Source: an uncultured Candidatus Melainabacteria bacterium
GTDB lineage: Bacteria > Cyanobacteriota > Vampirovibrionia > Gastranaerophilales > Gastranaerophilaceae
Direction: 5' to 3'
NCBI GenBank assembly: GCA_946055575.1
Contig: CAMGGL010000002.1
Coordinates: forward strand, 1 to 45,052
DNA length: 45,052 nucleotides
The translations under genes were made by a program, and so were the position numbers. The notes beneath the pieces were generated by a model. The model was not told the DNA's origin and searched no databases. It worked only from the letters and a program-made list of their open reading frames with translations. This document shows positions 24,727 to 33,660 of the stretch, one piece after another (position 1 is the first letter of the stretch; each line of letters opens with the position of its first letter).

Positions 24727-25449
24727 ATGAATAGGAAATTTCTGACACAATTTTTAAATAAGATTTCAAATTTTCCACTTTGGGTTAAAGAAATTATATA
24801 TAATAAACTCGGGGAAGAAATTGATGAAGATACTAGTCTTACTTACGTTTTTACAGCATACAAACCCATATTGACATATAAGGGGAAATGTGAACTAGAC
24901 TTTAAAAAATCAGGATTTGATACAAATATATACAACATTTTGGAAGCTGCTGATAACGATTTTAGCATATCTGAAATAATATTAAACACATACTTGTCAT
25001 TAGAAGAAATTGCAAGTTATTTTCTTTTCTGCGTAGATGAAGGTTATTTTGAACTTCCTGACAATTCCGAAATCCTTAATATCGCAGGATTTTTAACCGG
25101 GAAATTAAAAACCGGAGAATATTTTGTTGAAAACGGTTCAATTTCAAAATCAGAATTAAACAATGTAATTGAAAAATTTGAAACTCAAAAAAACACAAAA
25201 AAATTTGGTCAGGTATTGATTGACTTTGGTCTAATTTCCAAAAAGCAACTTGATAAACTTCTTTCTATAAAAGATGATGCAAAAAGGAGATTTATTCTGG
25301 ATCACAATGAAGTCCCAAAAATTCAACCGGAATATACGAACCAAGCAGACATTTACAAAGAACAAATCAGTAAATTGCAAAATGAAAATATACTGCTAAA
25401 AACAAAACTTGAACAACTTTTAACTATGGTGAAGAAAAATGAATCATAA
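24727..25449 (+). CDS. Protein with tandem MshEN/GspE-N-like motifs
   Basis: Uncharacterised 240-residue soluble protein. After a divergent N-terminal region (about 1-115, with a winged-helix-like segment YNILEAADNDFSISEIILN), it carries two consecutive copies of a motif typical of GspE/PilB N-terminal (MshEN) domains: GEYFVENGSISKSELNNVI (about 130-148) and GQVLIDFGLISKKQLDKLL (about 161-179). A C-terminal coiled coil (about 205-235) follows. MshEN domains can bind c-di-GMP, but the arginine-rich ligand motif is not obvious here. GGAG lies five nt before ATG 24727. It overlaps the asparaginase gene by 11 nt, so the two are one transcript. Confidence 0.75.
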   Translation: MNRKFLTQFLNKISNFPLWVKEIIYNKLGEEIDEDTSLTYVFTAYKPILTYKGKCELDFKKSGFDTNIYNILEAADNDFSISEIILNTYLSLEEIASYFLFCVDEGYFELPDNSEILNIAGFLTGKLKTGEYFVENGSISKSELNNVIEKFETQKNTKKFGQVLIDFGLISKKQLDKLLSIKDDAKRRFILDHNEVPKIQPEYTNQADIYKEQISKLQNENILLKTKLEQLLTMVKKNES

Positions 25450-26398
25450 AAATACTGAACCTGCAAAACTTGTAACGTACGTACGTGACGGACTTATTGA
25501 AAAAGAACATTTCGGATATGTTGTCAGATACGGAAAAAATCATATAATTGAAAAAATCGGTGACGACAAAAATTATCCGTTTTACCTGCGTTCCTGCGCA
25601 AAACCCCTACAAGCAGCATTGATTATTGATTACGAACTGGATAAAAAATACAATTTGACAGAAGAAGAAATCGCCCTTTGTGCAGCTTCCCATGCCGGAG
25701 AAAAAGTACATATTGATATTGTTAAGAATATTCTTAATAAATTTGAAATCCCAGAAGAAAAATTGAAATGCGGAAACCATGCTCCAATATCACGTTCCGC
25801 ACAAGATGAACTGTTGTTACACGGAGAAAAATCAAGTGCAATACATAACAACTGCTCAGGAAAACACGCCATGATGCTTGGTTTATGTAAGCTTAACGAT
25901 TGGGATATGGATAACTATGACAATATCAACCATCCGCTACAACAGGCTATTCTAAAAAAAATATACCAACTTTGTGAAGTTAAAACACAAGAATTTCCTG
26001 TGACAAAAGACGGTTGCGGAGTTCCCGTACCTTCAATGCCTTTGGAAAACATATTAAAAGGCTACCTTAATTTATTTTGCAATCCAAAATATGAAAAAAT
26101 TAAAAATGCATTTCTAAATCATTCTTACACAATAGGCGGAGAAAACCGGACTGACACAAAAATTATAGAAAACTCAAAAGGATTGATTGCAAAAGTCGGA
26201 GCAGGCGGACTCTGTGTTGTTGTAAACACTCAACTGGAAGAAGCATTTATAGTGAAAATTTGCGATGCTGATATGAGCGCCCGAGAATTTGTTACAATTG
26301 ATTTGATAAACAATCTTCACTGGGCAAATATACAAATCCCACATAATATAGAAACTAACCACCACGAAACCGTCGGAACTGTGATTACCAATTTGTAG
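25439..26398 (+). CDS. Asparaginase II family protein
   Basis: Member of the thermolabile L-asparaginase family (PF06089-like), distinct from the classical type I/II bacterial asparaginases, expected to hydrolyse asparagine to aspartate and ammonia. Visible features: RSCAKPLQA (about 52-60), ALCAASHAGEKVH, KCGNHAPISRSAQDELL, the conserved IHNNCSGKHAMMLG, TKDGCGVPVPSMPL, and the glycine-rich GLIAKVGAGGLCVV. The 319-residue length is normal. No signal peptide, so cytoplasmic. It overlaps the upstream gene by 11 nt and the 3' end of the convergent secreted-protein gene by 14 nt. Confidence 0.88.
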   Translation: MNHKNTEPAKLVTYVRDGLIEKEHFGYVVRYGKNHIIEKIGDDKNYPFYLRSCAKPLQAALIIDYELDKKYNLTEEEIALCAASHAGEKVHIDIVKNILNKFEIPEEKLKCGNHAPISRSAQDELLLHGEKSSAIHNNCSGKHAMMLGLCKLNDWDMDNYDNINHPLQQAILKKIYQLCEVKTQEFPVTKDGCGVPVPSMPLENILKGYLNLFCNPKYEKIKNAFLNHSYTIGGENRTDTKIIENSKGLIAKVGAGGLCVVVNTQLEEAFIVKICDADMSAREFVTIDLINNLHWANIQIPHNIETNHHETVGTVITNL

Positions 26399-26996
26399 TT
26401 TCTTCCGGTGAATTTTTTAACTTAATATACGTATAAGCATTCAAATCCATTGAACCAAATATAACTTTTATTTTATCATCGCCTTCCGGAAACCATTCAC
26501 CAAAAACAATTGTATCTTGATTGAAATCATCTTCGGTTTCTGTTGCCGGAAATTTTGCTAACAAATATTGAGATTGAAAAAAGTTTATATATACATTACC
26601 TTCTTCATCTTTTTCACCCTTTATCTGATAATGGCCAACAGGTAAAAAGCTGCCCTCTCCAACTTCAAGTTCAACTGGAATACTCAAAACAGGCAAAGTA
26701 CCCTTATCTGATTGCTCATTAATAATTTCTGTTTCATTACTCTGATGAAATTCCTCACCTTTAGGAATTTGTTTTTTCATCTGCTTATACTTACGTTTAT
26801 TAATTTTTTTGTCAACCTGCTCAATAGCTTTATCAAAATCCTCGTCACTAACGGGCTTGACTTCTCGACCATCTTGATTTGTACCATTCCAATCATCCCA
26901 CAAATCATCCGTTGCAGGCAAATCTATATCGCTGTCCGCATACACAGGAACAGATAACAAACCTAAAGACAACAAAATTATAAGAAATCTTTTCAT
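26385..26996 (-). CDS. Uncharacterised exported protein, 203 aa
   Basis: Starts with a clear signal peptide, MKRFLIILLSLGLLSVPVYA, with a likely type I cleavage site and no lipobox cysteine. The mature part begins with an acidic segment (DSDIDLPATDDLWDDW), then a Lys-rich stretch (about 65-85), then a beta-rich C-terminal half (LEVGEGSFLPVGHYQI, VYINFFQSQYLLAKFP, IKVIFGSMDLNAYTYIKL). No family recognised. I start at ATG 26996 so the signal peptide is N-terminal; a longer reading to 27038 would bury it. It lies 55 nt after the CorC-like gene. Its end overlaps asparaginase on the other strand. Confidence 0.75.
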   Translation of the reverse strand: MKRFLIILLSLGLLSVPVYADSDIDLPATDDLWDDWNGTNQDGREVKPVSDEDFDKAIEQVDKKINKRKYKQMKKQIPKGEEFHQSNETEIINEQSDKGTLPVLSIPVELEVGEGSFLPVGHYQIKGEKDEEGNVYINFFQSQYLLAKFPATETEDDFNQDTIVFGEWFPEGDDKIKVIFGSMDLNAYTYIKLKNSPEETTNW

Positions 26997-27051
26997 ACCA
27001 TAATAATAATGAATTTTTACGGAAAGTAAACCCGACATTTATATGAAAATT

Positions 27052-28398
27052 CTATTCCGCAGAAATTTCTTCAGTTTTCTGTTCTTCTTTAACAATCAAT
27101 AATTTTGTAATTCTTGCCCCATCAACCTCTTTAACCGTAAACGTAAAACCATTGTATTTTACGATATCATCAAGTTGAGCAATTCTTCCAAGTTCTTTCA
27201 CAACAAGTCCGGCAATTGTATCAACATCTTCATCTTCCATTTTTTCATCAGGAATATCAAAATATTCAGCCAACTCGTCAAGACGCATCATACCATTTGC
27301 GAGATAATGATTTGGCTTAATTTCCTTGATATCAATTTCAACTTCTTCATCAAATTCATCTTGAACATCGCCAAAGATTTCTTCCAAAACATCTTCCAAC
27401 GTAATAATTCCCGAAGTTCCGCCAAATTCATCCACAACAACTGCCATTTGACCTTTATTTTTCTTAAATTCACGAACCAAATTATCCATCGTAATCGTTT
27501 CAGGAACTAGCATAACATTACGTTGTATTTGTTCAACCGGACAGACTTCATCCTTTATTGCCAGAGAATACAAGTCTTTTACGTGAATTAAACCTGTAAT
27601 ATGATCAATATCACCCTCATAAACAGGATATCTTGTATATTGATTTTCCATTGCAACTTTGTTTAATTCTTCAAAAGATATATCATTAGGAACGCATATC
27701 ATATCCGTTCTTGGTATCATAACCTCACGCGCAGTCAAATCCGAAAACTTGAACACATTATGAAGCATATCTTTTTCGGTTTCATTCAATACACCTTCAT
27801 CATAACTCGTATCGACAAGTAAATCCAAATCCTCAATAGTATGAACCATTTTTACAGAATGAACAGGTACTCTGAATAATTTTAAAATACTGTTACAAGC
27901 TACATTCAAAATCCAAACAAACGGTTTTGAAATAGTCATAAACAAATCCATTGGCTTTGCAACATACAAAGAAATTCTTTCAGGGTACTGAAGCGCAATA
28001 CATTTCGGAACTTGTTCGCCTATCACTACATGTAAAAAAGTTATTACCAAAAATGCAACAACCGCAGTAATTCCGTGAGTCAAATAAGCATAACTTGCAG
28101 GAAGTTCAGCTAAAATCGGTGCAAGCATTTTTTCAATAGTAGGAGAACCAAACCAACCAATACCAATACTTGCAATTGTCACTCCGACTTGCACAGCAGC
28201 GATAAAGAAGTTCATATCTTCCAATGCTTTTAAAGCAAGTTTTGCATCAACATTGCCATCTTTTGTAAGTTGTTCAATCCTCGTTCTTCGGGCTCTTACT
28301 ATCGCAAATTCCGCAGCTACAAAAAATGCGTTTACCAGTAACAATATAAAAACTATCAGCCAATTGGTGAAAATTATTCCCAAACCTGACTCACTCAT
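27052..28398 (-). CDS. CNNM/CorC (HlyC) family membrane protein with CBS domains
   Basis: Four-helix DUF21/CNNM transmembrane domain (about 1-190: NWLIVFILLLVNAFFVAAEF, AAVQVGVTIASIGIGW, FLVITFLHVVIGEQVPK), a CBS pair (about 215-335, with REVMIPRTDMICVP, YTRYPVYEGDIDHITGLIHV and MAVVVDEFGGTSGIITLEDV), and a C-terminal CorC_HlyC domain (about 355-435). Family members act in divalent cation, mainly Mg2+, efflux or homeostasis; the old hemolysin label is not supported by function. The 448-residue length is typical. GAGGAA precedes ATG. It lies between the SNF2 gene and an exported unknown, all on the minus strand. Confidence 0.93.
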   Translation of the reverse strand: MSESGLGIIFTNWLIVFILLLVNAFFVAAEFAIVRARRTRIEQLTKDGNVDAKLALKALEDMNFFIAAVQVGVTIASIGIGWFGSPTIEKMLAPILAELPASYAYLTHGITAVVAFLVITFLHVVIGEQVPKCIALQYPERISLYVAKPMDLFMTISKPFVWILNVACNSILKLFRVPVHSVKMVHTIEDLDLLVDTSYDEGVLNETEKDMLHNVFKFSDLTAREVMIPRTDMICVPNDISFEELNKVAMENQYTRYPVYEGDIDHITGLIHVKDLYSLAIKDEVCPVEQIQRNVMLVPETITMDNLVREFKKNKGQMAVVVDEFGGTSGIITLEDVLEEIFGDVQDEFDEEVEIDIKEIKPNHYLANGMMRLDELAEYFDIPDEKMEDEDVDTIAGLVVKELGRIAQLDDIVKYNGFTFTVKEVDGARITKLLIVKEEQKTEEISAE

Positions 28399-28471
28399 TC
28401 TCTATTTTTTCCTCTATAATTACAAGTTCAATTATAATATCATTCATATAAAAATGCAACCGGCATTTACA

Positions 28472-31447
28472 TTACGCAGAAAGAGTAAATATCTCGTAAA
28501 TTTCCTCATCTGACAATTCTGTAATAATCTTTTCACCTTCATAAACTGCAAGATCTGCCAATTCTTTTTTAGATTTTAACATCTCATCAATTTTTTCTTC
28601 AAAAGTACCGAGTGTAATCATGCGGTGAACCATTACATTTTTATCTTGACCTATACGATATGTTCTGTCTGTTGCTTGATCTTCAACAGCAGGATTCCAC
28701 CACAGGTCATAATGAATTACGTTTGTTGCACTTGTCAGGTTCAAACCTGTACCACCGGCTTTTAATGACAAAATCATAACTCTTGCATCATCATTTGTTT
28801 GGAATTTTTCAATCAATTCTTCACGCTGAGAAACGGTTAGACTTCCATGAAAGAACAGTGGTTCAGTATTACATTCTTGAGAAATAATTTTACACAAAAT
28901 ATCACCCATTTCTTTGTATTGTGTAAAAATAAGAGTTTTTTCTCCATTATCCAATATTGATTGAACCAAATCCAAACATTTTTCCATTTTCCCGGATAGT
29001 TCTCGACCCATTTCACCTGATTTTAAGAATTGATAAGGATGATTACAAATTTGTTTTAATGCCGTTATCAATTTAAAGATATTACCACGTCTGTTAACAC
29101 CCGTAAATCCACTAATTTTAGTCATCATTTCATTAAGCGTTTTTTCATATAAAACAGCTTGTGCTTTTGATAAATAGCAGTATTCATTCAATACCATTTT
29201 TTCAGGTAAATCAGAAATTACATTTTTATCGGTTTTCAAACGTCTTAAAACAAACGGAGAAATAGACATTCTGAGTTTATTAGCCCTTGTGTTTTCCTTA
29301 AAGCGTTCTATCGGAATTGCATAACTTTTTTGGAATTCTCTCAAAGAACCCAGATAACCCTTATTAATAAAATCAAAAATACTCCACAATTCGGTCAACC
29401 TATTTTCTACAGGTGTACCTGTCATTGCAATTTTAACATCCGATTTTAACATCTTTATAGCAAGAGTTTGTGCAGTATCAGGATTTTTTATATTTTGTGC
29501 TTCGTCTACAACAATTACACTCCAAGTATGCTTTTTAAGTTCTTCAACATCAATTCTCATGATTGCGTAAGTGGTTAAAATCACTTCATGATTAACATCC
29601 AATTGCCTATCTGCACCATGATATATTGCAGCATCAATATCCGGAGCAAACAGTTGTAATTCTTTCATCCAGTTACCCATTAAAGTCGTCGGACAAATAA
29701 CTAGCACAGGTTTTTTAAGTTTGCCTTCTTCTTTCATTTTCAAAATCAAACTTATTACCTGAATGGTTTTACCTAACCCCATATCATCTGCCATACAAGC
29801 ACCAAAACCTTTTGAAATATTTGTCCATAACCATTTCAAACCAATCTGCTGATAAGGTCTTAACTCGCCATGCAAACTTTCCGGAACGCTGACATCTACA
29901 GGTTTTGTGAAATCAGATAATACCCTTGCAAATGCTGCATCATAATCAAAATCATACTCTGCAATTTGACCTGATAACGAAGCATGTATAAGCTCCATTC
30001 TCGACATTGATTTCAAGTTAGATTTCGCAATCTGTTCAAAAATCTTTTTACTTTCTTCTTTATCTATAAGTACATATTTATTCTTATATTTAATCAAGCC
30101 GTTATTTTCTTCCAATAACTTTTGATATTCCTCAAGTGAAATTTTTTCATTACCAATAGAAATTTCATAAGTAAATTCCAAAATATCATCCAAAGAAATT
30201 TTTGATGTAGGAACATTGTTGTTAATTAAATCAGACAAATCCCCACTTCGAGAGGCTTTTACTTTTGCATTAATTGAAGCTCTCGGGATAACAATATTAT
30301 TGAGTTCATCAGGTAATATAACTTCAATTTGAGCTTTTTGAAGATAATAAGCAGTTTGAGTAATTATTTTATAAACTTCATTCAAATTCAAATCAAGATA
30401 CAATTTGTCTTCATCTTCAAATAACAATTCAAGTTCCGGCATATAGCGAAGCGCATAATTAAGCTGCTTTTCAACAATTCTTGCAATATCACTTGCCTTT
30501 GCGCCAAATACATCCTCATCCGTATAAAGTTTATCTATTAAGACACTTTCATTATTTTTTCTGTCTTTTATATGAACTTTTAACCTAAAGAGTTCATCTT
30601 CAAGTTTTTCTATTTTAAAATACGGAATTACATCGTATTTACCTAAATACAACTCATCAAACCATTGAGCAAAACTTTCCGCAATATCTTTCCCTTTTAA
30701 TACAGCACGCTGCTCCAAATCTTTCAACAAATAAGTACCTGATTTTACATCCTTAAATCTGTACATTTTTATACCTAAAAATTTATAAATAACATAATTC
30801 AAATATGTATAAATAAATTCATAAACAAAATTTTTAGGTTTTTCACCTTCTATAAATAAATCTTCCGGCAAACATTCTTCAAACATATTGACAATTCTTG
30901 CCATTTTTTGATTATTAATAATCGGTTCATAAACAATTCTAAACATATTATTGTAACGTTTTACCGTCGGAATAAAATAAAGTTTTTCAATAAGTTTCAT
31001 AACAAAATATGTTAACTTATTCAGATATACAAAAGTCGGAGTTAAATCAGCAATATCAACGACATTACCAAACCCGCCAAAATAATCCATTACCAAATCC
31101 CAGCTCATAAAATATCCGACTTTATCTCCTAAAACATCAGATTTAAAACGGAATAACGAACCTTTTGATTTTAAATAATATTGAAAATTATTGGTCGGCG
31201 TAACAAAAAACGACAACTTACCGGATTTGTTAATAAGGTAAAAATTAGTATTTCTTGTCGGAGCGTTAGGGCTCAAGAAAACTCCGGCAAATTCATCTTC
31301 TATTGTCTGATAAATCATACTCAAGGTGTAACGAAAATCTTTATTTTTAAAATTTTCCGGATTTTCACTCAAGTTGTAAAACAACTCATCAACATTATTC
31401 TTTTTAAACGAAAAATCAATATCTAAATCTTCAATCTTATTTGCCAT
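28472..31447 (-). CDS. SNF2/Rad54-family DNA-dependent ATPase (helicase-like)
   Basis: 991-residue protein with a long N-terminal region (about 1-520, no recognised domain) and a SNF2-type ATPase core: ELRPYQQIGLKWLW, Walker A DDMGLGKT (554-561), Walker B VVDEAQ (646-651), AMTGTPVENRLTELWSIFDF, then the C-terminal lobe with LIFTQYKEMGDIL, LKAGGTGLNLTSATNVI and the motif VI ATDRTYRIGQ. Such proteins translocate on double-stranded DNA and remodel DNA-protein complexes. Motifs appear complete. AAGG lies upstream of ATG. It follows gpmI after a hairpin and precedes the CorC-like gene. No methylase, nuclease or Z1-type partner is adjacent, so a defence role is not supported. Confidence 0.92.
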   Translation of the reverse strand: MANKIEDLDIDFSFKKNNVDELFYNLSENPENFKNKDFRYTLSMIYQTIEDEFAGVFLSPNAPTRNTNFYLINKSGKLSFFVTPTNNFQYYLKSKGSLFRFKSDVLGDKVGYFMSWDLVMDYFGGFGNVVDIADLTPTFVYLNKLTYFVMKLIEKLYFIPTVKRYNNMFRIVYEPIINNQKMARIVNMFEECLPEDLFIEGEKPKNFVYEFIYTYLNYVIYKFLGIKMYRFKDVKSGTYLLKDLEQRAVLKGKDIAESFAQWFDELYLGKYDVIPYFKIEKLEDELFRLKVHIKDRKNNESVLIDKLYTDEDVFGAKASDIARIVEKQLNYALRYMPELELLFEDEDKLYLDLNLNEVYKIITQTAYYLQKAQIEVILPDELNNIVIPRASINAKVKASRSGDLSDLINNNVPTSKISLDDILEFTYEISIGNEKISLEEYQKLLEENNGLIKYKNKYVLIDKEESKKIFEQIAKSNLKSMSRMELIHASLSGQIAEYDFDYDAAFARVLSDFTKPVDVSVPESLHGELRPYQQIGLKWLWTNISKGFGACMADDMGLGKTIQVISLILKMKEEGKLKKPVLVICPTTLMGNWMKELQLFAPDIDAAIYHGADRQLDVNHEVILTTYAIMRIDVEELKKHTWSVIVVDEAQNIKNPDTAQTLAIKMLKSDVKIAMTGTPVENRLTELWSIFDFINKGYLGSLREFQKSYAIPIERFKENTRANKLRMSISPFVLRRLKTDKNVISDLPEKMVLNEYCYLSKAQAVLYEKTLNEMMTKISGFTGVNRRGNIFKLITALKQICNHPYQFLKSGEMGRELSGKMEKCLDLVQSILDNGEKTLIFTQYKEMGDILCKIISQECNTEPLFFHGSLTVSQREELIEKFQTNDDARVMILSLKAGGTGLNLTSATNVIHYDLWWNPAVEDQATDRTYRIGQDKNVMVHRMITLGTFEEKIDEMLKSKKELADLAVYEGEKIITELSDEEIYEIFTLSA

Positions 31448-31466
31448 ATTTTTACCTTATAAAATT

Positions 31467-31496
31467 TTGTCATTCCGAAAATAATCGGAATGACAA
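31467..31496 (-). terminator. Intrinsic terminator of gpmI
   Basis: Perfect 12-bp stem TTGTCATTCCGA (31467-31478) / TCGGAATGACAA (31485-31496) with a six-nt loop, followed on the minus strand by AATTTTAT. The short T-run allows some readthrough into the SNF2 gene, whose start is 20 nt away. Confidence 0.7.
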
Positions 31497-31506
31497 TCTG
31501 ATACAA

Positions 31507-33033
31507 TTACTTTATTAATGATTTACCCGTCATTTCGGCAGGTTGGTCAATTCCCAACAACTGCAACACCGTTGGTGCAACATCACATAAAGCTCCGGTT
31601 TCACGTAGTTCTGTACCGGATGGTGCATTCACTATCACAAACGGAACTTCATTGGTTGTATGCGCAGTTTGCGGTTTGCCGGTAGATTCATCAACCATAA
31701 CTTCTGAATTACCATGATCGGCAGTCAATAACATTACAATATCATTTGCCTTACAAGCATCTGCAATCTTACCGACACATTCATCGACAACTTTACAAGC
31801 CTTTGTCGCAGCTTCAATAACTCCCGTATGTCCAACCATATCAGGATTTGCAAAGTTTACCAAAATAAACTGATATTTTGGATCATTTACTGCCTTCAAT
31901 ACATTCTCACAAACTTCATAAGCACTCATTTCAGGCTGCATGTCATAAGTTGCAACTTTTGGAGACGCCACAAGAACTCTTGTTTCATGAGGTTGAGGTT
32001 CATCTATACCACCGTTGAAGAAAAATGTTACGTGAGCATATTTTTCGGTTTCAGCTGTTCTGAATTGGTTAATTCCGTTAGCTTCCAAAACATCACCCAA
32101 TATATTTACAAGTTTTTCTTTCGGGAATGCAACAGGATATGTGAAAGTTGCTTCATAACTCGTCATTGTTGTATATAAGATATTTTTAAGAACTTTCTTT
32201 CTTGCAAATCCGTCAAAATCGACAAAATTAATAGCCTTTGTAATTTCTCTTGCCCTATCCGGACGATAATTGAAGAATATTATAGAATCATTATCATGTA
32301 TTCTTGTCTCTTCCCCGCCAATAACAGTCGGCAGAACAAACTCATCAGTTTCACCCTTTGCATAAGATGCTTTAACACCTTCAATTGCGGTTTCTGCGTG
32401 TTCACCTTCACCTAACAACAACGCGTTATAACCTTTTTCAACTCTGTCCCAACGATTATCCCTGTCCATAATATAATAACGTCCGATAACAGTTGCAACA
32501 GGAGGAAGATTATATTTTTTCAATTCATCTTCTAAAACCTGTAAATATTCACAAGCACTTGCAGGCGGAGTATCACGACCATCCAAAAATGCGTGAACAT
32601 ACACTTTTGTCAAACCGTTATCTGATGCCATTTTAATTAGCGCAAGCAAATGCTCCAATGATGAATGAACACCACCTGTAGAAACCAATCCGTAAATATG
32701 TAAAGCTGAATTATTTTTCTTTGCATGCTCAATTGCATTTAAAAATCTTTCATTTTTGAAAAACGAACCGTCTTTTATCGCATTATTTATCTTTGATAAA
32801 TCTTGATAAACAATTCTTCCTGCACCCAAATTCAAATGACCCACTTCCGAATTACCCATTTGACCTTGCGGAAGTCCTACATTTTCACCATCAGCTTTAA
32901 TCTTGATAAATTTTTCTTCTTTTTCTAATTTAGGGACATTTACAGGATGTGCAAGCTTGGTTGCATCATATTTTTCCGAACCTGTTGAAATTCCCCAACC
33001 ATCCATTATACATAACAAAACTCTTTTAGTCAT
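31507..33033 (-). CDS. gpmI: 2,3-bisphosphoglycerate-independent phosphoglycerate mutase
   Basis: Mn-dependent interconversion of 3- and 2-phosphoglycerate in glycolysis. Alkaline-phosphatase-superfamily enzyme of 508 residues. It has the N-terminal metal site CIMDGWGIS (8-16), nucleophile Ser62 in GQMGNSEVGHLNLGAGR, VYVHAFLDGRDTPP, GRYYIMDRDNRWDR, FFNYRPDRAREIT, NFANPDMVGHTG and LTADHGNSEVM. All are canonical. AAGGG precedes ATG and a consensus-like promoter lies upstream. Together with the PPi-phosphofructokinase it shows an active Embden-Meyerhof route. Confidence 0.97.
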   Translation of the reverse strand: MTKRVLLCIMDGWGISTGSEKYDATKLAHPVNVPKLEKEEKFIKIKADGENVGLPQGQMGNSEVGHLNLGAGRIVYQDLSKINNAIKDGSFFKNERFLNAIEHAKKNNSALHIYGLVSTGGVHSSLEHLLALIKMASDNGLTKVYVHAFLDGRDTPPASACEYLQVLEDELKKYNLPPVATVIGRYYIMDRDNRWDRVEKGYNALLLGEGEHAETAIEGVKASYAKGETDEFVLPTVIGGEETRIHDNDSIIFFNYRPDRAREITKAINFVDFDGFARKKVLKNILYTTMTSYEATFTYPVAFPKEKLVNILGDVLEANGINQFRTAETEKYAHVTFFFNGGIDEPQPHETRVLVASPKVATYDMQPEMSAYEVCENVLKAVNDPKYQFILVNFANPDMVGHTGVIEAATKACKVVDECVGKIADACKANDIVMLLTADHGNSEVMVDESTGKPQTAHTTNEVPFVIVNAPSGTELRETGALCDVAPTVLQLLGIDQPAEMTGKSLIK

Positions 33034-33069
33034 TTTGTATCCCTTCTTTTAATATTTATATACCAGAAA

Positions 33070-33098
33070 ATTTTATCAGGAACACATTTATTTTTCAA
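33070..33098 (-). promoter_or_regulatory. Promoter of gpmI
   Basis: On the minus strand: -35 TTGAAA (33093-33098), a 17-nt spacer and -10 TAAAAT (33070-33075) with an extended TG-A. It lies just downstream of the small unknown gene. Confidence 0.65.
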
Positions 33099-33117
33099 TG
33101 GGAAAATTTTTAAAACA

Positions 33118-33432
33118 CTAGTCCTGTTTGTTTTGAGAGTATTTCTTATAAACATCTGCAACTGATTTGTACAATGACGGAATTTGAGTTATTTTATGCG
33201 TAAGGTAATATGGATTTGAAAAAGCGGAAAACACTTCAGCACTAACCGTTGAGGTTGTATTCGCAGCCAAACGTAACTTGTCATCTTTGATATCATTTTT
33301 GTCAAAAGTTCTTCTAAACGGGTTATCAGCTTCATACACGTCATAAGTTACGGTATCTATCATCTGAGTTATAGGCGTAGAATCAACCCAATTTGAAAAA
33401 TTCTGAATTAATGTTGCATTTATCAAATTCAT
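33118..33432 (-). CDS. Uncharacterised small protein, 104 aa
   Basis: No family recognised and no signal peptide or membrane helix. Predicted mixed sequence with an Asn/Thr-rich start (MNLINATLIQNFSNW), an acidic/basic centre (YEADNPFRRTFDKNDIKDDK) and an amphipathic C-terminal part (PSLYKSVADVYKKY). There is no convincing ribosome-binding site before ATG, which weakens the call. It sits between gpmI and the calpain-like protease gene, 227 nt from the latter, and ends just before the gpmI promoter. Confidence 0.5.
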   Translation of the reverse strand: MNLINATLIQNFSNWVDSTPITQMIDTVTYDVYEADNPFRRTFDKNDIKDDKLRLAANTTSTVSAEVFSAFSNPYYLTHKITQIPSLYKSVADVYKKYSQNKQD

Positions 33433-33659
33433 ACTAATATTAAATATTAAAATCTTATTTTTTGCTATATAAAAACTATTTTATTACATCTTTTAAATAT
33501 TTTGCGGCAGATTTTTCAACAAAATAAATCCGACCATTTTGGAACCTTTATTTTAGAAGCTCATTGGCATATTTGTTTTCATTATTCTATTATAATTAAC
33601 GATTTTATACAACAAAAGTTCAAAATGGCGCCGCGAAATTTCAGCGTCGCCGGCTTTTG
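33433..33659. other. Intergenic region between small gene and calpain-like gene
   Basis: The largest gene-free stretch of the window. It is very AT-rich apart from a GC-rich hairpin at its right end. A TATAAT occurs on the plus strand at 33591-33596, with TTGGCA 21 nt further upstream (too far for a normal promoter). Plus-strand reading frames here show no protein-like features. No other structure is seen. Confidence 0.5.
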
Positions 33660-33660
33660 T
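33612..33660 (-). terminator. GC-rich hairpin after the calpain-like gene, probable terminator
   Basis: Outer arms ACAAAAG (33612-33618) and CTTTTGT (33654-33660) enclose a GC-rich inner stem, GGCGCCGC (27-34 of the 33600s) against GCGTCGCC (44-51), with one mismatch. On the minus strand the hairpin starts at the protease stop codon and ends in CTTTTGTTGT. The internal loop is asymmetric, so the exact fold is uncertain. Confidence 0.5.

Noticed and set aside
27052-28398. Hemolysin annotation for the CNNM/CorC protein
   Set aside because: HlyC-like naming is historical; the DUF21-CBS-CorC_HlyC arrangement fits cation homeostasis.
28472-31447. SNF2 protein as part of a phage-defence island
   Set aside because: Neighbours are gpmI and a CorC-like gene; no nuclease, methylase or other defence partner is visible.
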